From positions 1 to 18,871 of the forward strand of contig JAZBNV010000042.1 of the NCBI GenBank assembly GCA_036350795.1: 18,871 nucleotides of DNA, given 5' to 3'. The notes beneath the pieces are model-generated. The model was given only the letters and a program-made list of their open reading frames with translations. It did no database searches and was not told the origin of the DNA. Positions 14,837 through 18,871 of this stretch are shown here, in pieces. Numbering within the stretch: the first letter of the stretch is position 1; the number at the start of each line of letters is the position of its first letter. Both the position numbers and the translations under genes were made by a program. This DNA comes from JAUVKT01 sp036350795. GTDB taxonomy: Bacteria; Bacteroidota; Bacteroidia; Bacteroidales; VadinHA17.

Positions 14837-15994
14837 ATGAACAATTTTGAATTTTACAACCCGGTACGTATTCTTTTTGGCGATGAGTATCTTTCTAAGC
14901 TGGCAACATATATTCCGGCAGATAAGAAGATCTTATTACTTTTCGGCGGCGGAAGCATCAAGAGAAACGGTGTATATGACACTGCTGTAAAGGCCCTTGA
15001 AGGAAGATCGCTGATTGAATTTGGCGGAATTGATCCGAACCCATCATATGAACAGTGCATGGAGGTTGTAGCGCTTATAAAGGAAGAAAAGGCAGACTAT
15101 GTGCTAGCTCTTGGTGGCGGATCGGTAATAGATGCTGCAAAGTTTATTGCAGCTGCAGCTCTGTACGAAGGGAAAGATCCCTGGCATATCCTGTCGAGGG
15201 CCGTGCCAGTTAAAAATTCATTGCCTCTTGGCTGTGTGCTTACCCTGCCTGCAACCGGGACCGAGATGAATGGTAATTCGGTTATTAGCAGGCATTCTAC
15301 GCAGGAAAAATTTGCGTTTTCATCACCTTATTCATTCCCGCAATTCTCGGTATTAATGCCCGGCGCAGCAGGCACCTTACCTCAAAGACAGGTTGCCAAC
15401 GGTGTTGTAGATGCTTTTGTGCACGTAATTGAGCAATATCTTACCTATCCTGCCGATGCTCCTGTCCAGGACCGCTTTGCAGAATCAATTTTGACTACCC
15501 TTATTGAAGAAGGGCCCAAAGTTTTGGAGAAGCCCGGTGACTATACCTTGATGTCGAAGCTTATGTGGTCGGCCACTATGGCTTTAAACGGACTGATCTC
15601 CTGTGGTGTGCCTACAGACTGGGCCACTCATACCATAGGCCATGAGCTAACCGCTCTTTATAATATAGATCATGCCAGGACACTGGCTATTGTTCTGCCT
15701 GGTATGTGGAGGGTTCTGAAGGATGAGAAGGCAGAAAAACTGCTGCAGTATGCTGAAAGGGTATGGAATATCAGCGAAGGATCACCCGAAAGCAGGATTG
15801 ATAAGGCAATATCTGATACAGAAGAGTTTTTTAATTCGCTCGGTGTAAAAACCAGGCTGCCTGATTATAAGCTTGGTGATGATGTGCCCGGGCTTATTGC
15901 GGATCGTTTTGAAAAGCGTCGATGGAAGGAGATGGGCGACAGGAAACTGGTTACACCGGATATTGTAAAGAAGATACTGAGCGACAGGCTTTAA
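14837..15994 (+). CDS. Iron-containing alcohol dehydrogenase, YqhD/butanol dehydrogenase type
   Basis: A 385-residue group III alcohol dehydrogenase, probably a cytoplasmic NADPH-dependent aldehyde reductase. It carries F-G-G-G-S-I-K-R-N-G-V-Y-D (36-48), typical of the YqhD/BdhA branch, and the nucleotide-binding G-G-G-S-V-I-D-A-A-K (93-102). The likely metal ligands are D192 and H196 (V-D-A-F-V-H-V-I-E-Q), H265 (W-A-T-H-T-I-G-H-E) and H279 (I-D-H-A-R), matching the spacing in E. coli YqhD. Length is normal for the family. YqhD-like enzymes reduce a broad range of aldehydes to alcohols, often for detoxification. The gene follows the Tat-exported reductase on the same strand after 146 bp, so cotranscription is possible. 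It converges with the DUF4249 gene, with only 12 bp between stop codons. Confidence 0.93.
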   Translation: MNNFEFYNPVRILFGDEYLSKLATYIPADKKILLLFGGGSIKRNGVYDTAVKALEGRSLIEFGGIDPNPSYEQCMEVVALIKEEKADYVLALGGGSVIDAAKFIAAAALYEGKDPWHILSRAVPVKNSLPLGCVLTLPATGTEMNGNSVISRHSTQEKFAFSSPYSFPQFSVLMPGAAGTLPQRQVANGVVDAFVHVIEQYLTYPADAPVQDRFAESILTTLIEEGPKVLEKPGDYTLMSKLMWSATMALNGLISCGVPTDWATHTIGHELTALYNIDHARTLAIVLPGMWRVLKDEKAEKLLQYAERVWNISEGSPESRIDKAISDTEEFFNSLGVKTRLPDYKLGDDVPGLIADRFEKRRWKEMGDRKLVTPDIVKKILSDRL

Positions 15995-16006
15995 ACCAGC
16001 CCCTGC

Positions 16007-16831
16007 TTATTCAAGGGTCATAGTTACAGAGTCAATATTCCAGGCCGCAAAGTAACCCAGGGCACCATTACTGAAATTTGAAAGGGGGTTGTATGGAACC
16101 GGTGGCAGATACCTTCTTTTCCAGAAGAGGATGTCGTCAAGCTGGAAAAAGTAGTTGTATATGGCTTCGTCGATGGAGTAGAGTTTAAGCTCTATTTCGC
16201 CTCCTTCATAAAATATACTCTCAGCAAAACGGATGGTGTTATCCAGGCCATATTCCATGGTACCACCATTATTATTCTTTTCGGTAAGCATAAAGAAGCG
16301 CCGTTCAATAAGGCTTCCGTCTTCAGTATAGGTGATCATATAGTAATTATCTTCCAGGGGATTGTCGGGGAAGGAACAACTTACGGTAAAGACAGTTTCT
16401 CCATCTGGATTTAATATGCTTTGCTGGTTCGATTTTGAGTACCCGGAATTGCTGATATTTGTCTTTTCGGGCATAAATGAACTTGCCCTGTACTCCCGGC
16501 CTTCATACCTGATAAGTAACTCGTAGCCTGTATTCTCGATACCTGTAAGAGAGCTGCCTTTGTAGAGGCCATTCCCTGTGTAGGAAAGAATCTCGGTCTG
16601 ATTACCATCGCTGACACTTACTTCGGCATTATCAATTATTCCGGGTTGAGCTGTTTCAAAATAGGCGGTGGTTGTTGTAAGCCTGGCTATGCATACAGAG
16701 TCTCTCGAAATAGAAGCCTCTACAGCAAGTGTGGGAGCTGCGCTTTTAAGCTCTATATCAATTACTTCTTCACATGCTGTGAAAAAGATCAGCAGGGCTG
16801 CAAATTTGCTTATTTTTCCTCTTATCCTCAT
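16007..16831 (-). CDS. DUF4249 domain lipoprotein
   Basis: A 274-residue protein from the ATG at 16831, placed 4 nt after the receptor stop codon; a start at 16876 would overlap the receptor gene and delay the signal. The N-terminus R-I-R-G-K-I-S-K is followed by a hydrophobic stretch and F-F-T-A-C-E-E at about 16-22, a Bacteroidota lipobox with C20 as the lipidated residue. The mature start C-E-E-V-I-D-I-E-L and the following V-E-A-S-I-S strand are typical of DUF4249. This Bacteroidota family is commonly encoded directly after a TonB-dependent receptor. By analogy with SusD it may be a surface-exposed substrate-binding partner, but its biochemical role is not established. The pair here is tightly coupled. 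Confidence 0.88.
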   Translation of the reverse strand: MRIRGKISKFAALLIFFTACEEVIDIELKSAAPTLAVEASISRDSVCIARLTTTTAYFETAQPGIIDNAEVSVSDGNQTEILSYTGNGLYKGSSLTGIENTGYELLIRYEGREYRASSFMPEKTNISNSGYSKSNQQSILNPDGETVFTVSCSFPDNPLEDNYYMITYTEDGSLIERRFFMLTEKNNNGGTMEYGLDNTIRFAESIFYEGGEIELKLYSIDEAIYNYFFQLDDILFWKRRYLPPVPYNPLSNFSNGALGYFAAWNIDSVTMTLE

Positions 16832-16835
16832 ATTA

Positions 16836-18871
16836 TTAAAAACTGAACTTCCAGGTAATTGATGGAACAATGCCAAAGAGGCTTAGTCTTACAGCTTCTG
16901 TGTCTCCGGGCTTTGTTTCGCTTTCCCTGAAGGTTATCATATATGCATTTCTCCGGTTATAAAGATTATATACCGAAAAGTCCCAGGCCGATGTAAATCT
17001 TTTTCTTTCCTTTCCTGCCAGCCTCAGGTTAATATCCAGCCTGTGATAGGGAGGCATCCTGTATCCATTTCGTTCGGTATACCAGGGGACAGGGTTATTA
17101 TTTACCAGGTACATGCCGCCGGGGAAAGTAACTGCATTACCGGTAGAGTATATCCAGGTACATGAAAGATCGAGTCTTTTACTCAGACTGAGCAGATTAA
17201 CAAGCGCCAGGTCATGTGTCCTGTCGTATCGTACGGGGTACCAGTTGTTATTGCTTATTCCTTCGATTTTATTTTCTGTTCTTGACAGGGTATAGCTGAT
17301 CCAGCCCGTATAGTTCCCTGATTTCTTTTTAAGATATAATTCAAGGCCATATCCTCTTCCCCTTCCGCTTAAAACCTGTGATTCAAGATATTCGTTAAAA
17401 ACAATATCTGCGCCGTCTTTATAATCGGAAGCATTGGTAATATTCTTGTAGTACAGCTCTACAGAGGTCTCAATATTGTTTTCCGAGAAGTTCATAAAAT
17501 ACCCGGCCGAGAGATGATCTGTTAAAAGGGCAGAGATCTTATTTCCCGAAGGCATCCATACGTCGGTAGGCGAACCGGAAGTAGTATTGGATAAAAGATG
17601 GAGGTACTGCGAGATCCTGTTATATGAAAGTTTTAATGAACTGCCTGCGCCGGTTTTTATGGAAAGAGAAAGCCGGGGTTCTATTGCATAGCCGGGATAG
17701 GCAAATTCTCCTCTTTCAAAAAATACCGAATCAACAGGCATATCTCCGCCATCATATTCGTAAAACCATCCCGGGCCTGTCTGGGAAAAAGCAGAAAAGC
17801 GGATACCATAGTTTGCACTCAGTACAGAGTTTATTTCCTGTTCGTTCTGGATAAAGACCGAAGCTTCCAGGGCCTGTTTTTCTTTCCTGATAAGCTGGTA
17901 ATTTACAAGATCGTTGCTTGAGATTTCGCCCGGACTGAAGCGGTGATAAGTGATATCGAAACCAAGTTTTATTGTATTTTCGGGGTTGATAAACCAGCTT
18001 ATCTTTTCTTTCAGGCCAATATCTTCTATTCCCGACCGGAGACGCAGGCTGCTGTTGCCAAAAATAAATCCGTAATCATATTTGCTGTAGATTACAGAAG
18101 TGTTGGAAAATATTTTGTCGCTGAAGAGATGATTCCATCGAACAGTACCTGTTATGTTTTCCCAGCCTGTACCAATATTATCGCCAAGCTGGAAAAGGTC
18201 TTTACCGAAAAAACCTGAAAAGAATAACCTGTTTCTATTATTTAAAATGAAATTGAACTTGGCGTTAAGGTCGTAGAAATAGAACTTTGTATCCTTGCTG
18301 ATTATATTATCCGGAAGAACTGTTCTGGCAACAAGATCGGCATAGGTTCTGCGTCCCGAGATAATATAAGATGATTTATTCTTTGCTATCGGACCTTCAA
18401 CTGAAAGTCTGCTGGCAACAATCCCTATTCCACCTTTTGCCCCGAAACGCCTGTTATTCCCATTATTCATGCTGATATTCATAACCGAAGCAGCCCGGCT
18501 GCCAAATTCTGCCGGGATAGCACCTTTGTACATGGTGGCATCGTTTATGGCATCGCTGTTGAAAACCGAAAAGAATCCCAGCAGGTGCGATGAGCTGTAA
18601 ACCGGTGCTTCGTCGAGCAGTATAAGGTTTTCTCCCGGCGATCCTCCCCTTACAGAATATCCCGTGCTTCCTTCCGAAGCTGAGCTGATTCCAGGCAGAA
18701 GCTGCACTGATTTAAGTATATCTTTTTCACCAAAGAATACGGGGATTTTATCGATTACGCCAAGATCTATTTTTTCAACTCCCATCTGTGGAGCTGAGAT
18801 ATTCCTGTCGCTCCGCACAGCTGATATCACTGCTTCATCAATCCGGGTAACAGCAGGACTTAAACCTATAT
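16836..18871 (-). CDS. TonB-dependent outer-membrane receptor (5' part beyond the window)
   Basis: The reading frame is open to the right edge, so the gene start and any signal peptide lie outside. The GTG at 18830 is internal. The visible part begins with the end of an N-terminal carboxypeptidase-regulatory-like extension (I-D-E-A-V-I-S-A, resembling the usual E-V-V-V-S-A junction). The plug domain follows: I-P-V-F-F-G-E-K-D-I-L-K, L-L-P-G-I-S, V-R-G-G-S-P-G-E-N-L-I-L-L-D-E-A-P-V-Y, and Y-K-G-A-I-P-A-E-F-G-S-R. About 500 residues of beta-barrel end in W-K-F-S-F, the aromatic C-terminus of outer-membrane proteins. It would import a ligand using TonB energy; the ligand is unknown. The DUF4249 lipoprotein gene follows after 4 nt. 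About 678 codons are visible. Confidence 0.93.
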   Translation of the reverse strand, partial: IGLSPAVTRIDEAVISAVRSDRNISAPQMGVEKIDLGVIDKIPVFFGEKDILKSVQLLPGISSASEGSTGYSVRGGSPGENLILLDEAPVYSSSHLLGFFSVFNSDAINDATMYKGAIPAEFGSRAASVMNISMNNGNNRRFGAKGGIGIVASRLSVEGPIAKNKSSYIISGRRTYADLVARTVLPDNIISKDTKFYFYDLNAKFNFILNNRNRLFFSGFFGKDLFQLGDNIGTGWENITGTVRWNHLFSDKIFSNTSVIYSKYDYGFIFGNSSLRLRSGIEDIGLKEKISWFINPENTIKLGFDITYHRFSPGEISSNDLVNYQLIRKEKQALEASVFIQNEQEINSVLSANYGIRFSAFSQTGPGWFYEYDGGDMPVDSVFFERGEFAYPGYAIEPRLSLSIKTGAGSSLKLSYNRISQYLHLLSNTTSGSPTDVWMPSGNKISALLTDHLSAGYFMNFSENNIETSVELYYKNITNASDYKDGADIVFNEYLESQVLSGRGRGYGLELYLKKKSGNYTGWISYTLSRTENKIEGISNNNWYPVRYDRTHDLALVNLLSLSKRLDLSCTWIYSTGNAVTFPGGMYLVNNNPVPWYTERNGYRMPPYHRLDINLRLAGKERKRFTSAWDFSVYNLYNRRNAYMITFRESETKPGDTEAVRLSLFGIVPSITWKFSF

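Noticed and set aside
16000..16017. Bidirectional terminator between the convergent dehydrogenase and DUF4249 genes
   Set aside because: CCCCTG/CAAGGG contains a mismatch, has no T-tract, and overlaps the end of the DUF4249 coding region, so support is too weak.

Overview
The window reads as chromosomal DNA of a Bacteroidota bacterium, probably a Bacteroidales or Marinilabiliales-like environmental lineage. The sequence supports this through a C-terminal type IX secretion sorting domain on a GH16 glucanase, a CarboxypepD_reg-type TonB-dependent receptor paired with a DUF4249 lipoprotein, a BlaI/M56/TonB_C cluster, and short, mostly Shine-Dalgarno-poor leaders. I see no phage, transposase, integrase, CRISPR array, tRNA or rRNA. 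The order-level placement is inference only.

Layout. Positions 1-413 hold no gene but are dense in structure: two copies of a composite repeat (15 bp plus a 26-bp AT-rich array), inverted AT-rich arrays, and three GC-rich hairpins. Next comes a minus-strand cassette read from 3009 down to 414: a BlaI-type repressor, an M56 (BlaR1-like) membrane protease and a short secreted TonB_C protein. A 323-bp divergent intergenic region (3010-3332) has palindromes next to blaI and a possible folded RNA. It leads to a plus-strand secreted protein (3333-4241) that looks like an M23 peptidase without its zinc ligands.

From 13126 down to 4409 six genes lie on the minus strand. An MBOAT acyltransferase, an SGNH-type partner and an S9 serine peptidase are tightly packed. 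A Tat-type dienelactone hydrolase, an MFS exporter and the secreted GH16 beta-glucanase follow with gaps of about 80-110 bp. The first pair fits a cell-envelope or exopolysaccharide O-acylation machine of the AlgI/AlgJ or DltB/DltD kind; its substrate is not visible.

On the plus strand, 13365-15994 encodes a Tat-exported aldo/keto reductase with two C-terminal cysteine quartets, then a YqhD-type iron-containing alcohol dehydrogenase. Converging on it with a 12-bp gap is a minus-strand DUF4249 lipoprotein preceded by its TonB-dependent receptor, whose 5' part lies beyond the right edge.

Most genes belong to known families. The parts least explained by known features are the repeat and hairpin field at 1-413, the tail of the M56 protease (one TonB_C-like and two receptor-plug-like modules), and the possible structured leader at 3127-3216. 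I found no clear evidence of a wholly new multi-gene system.
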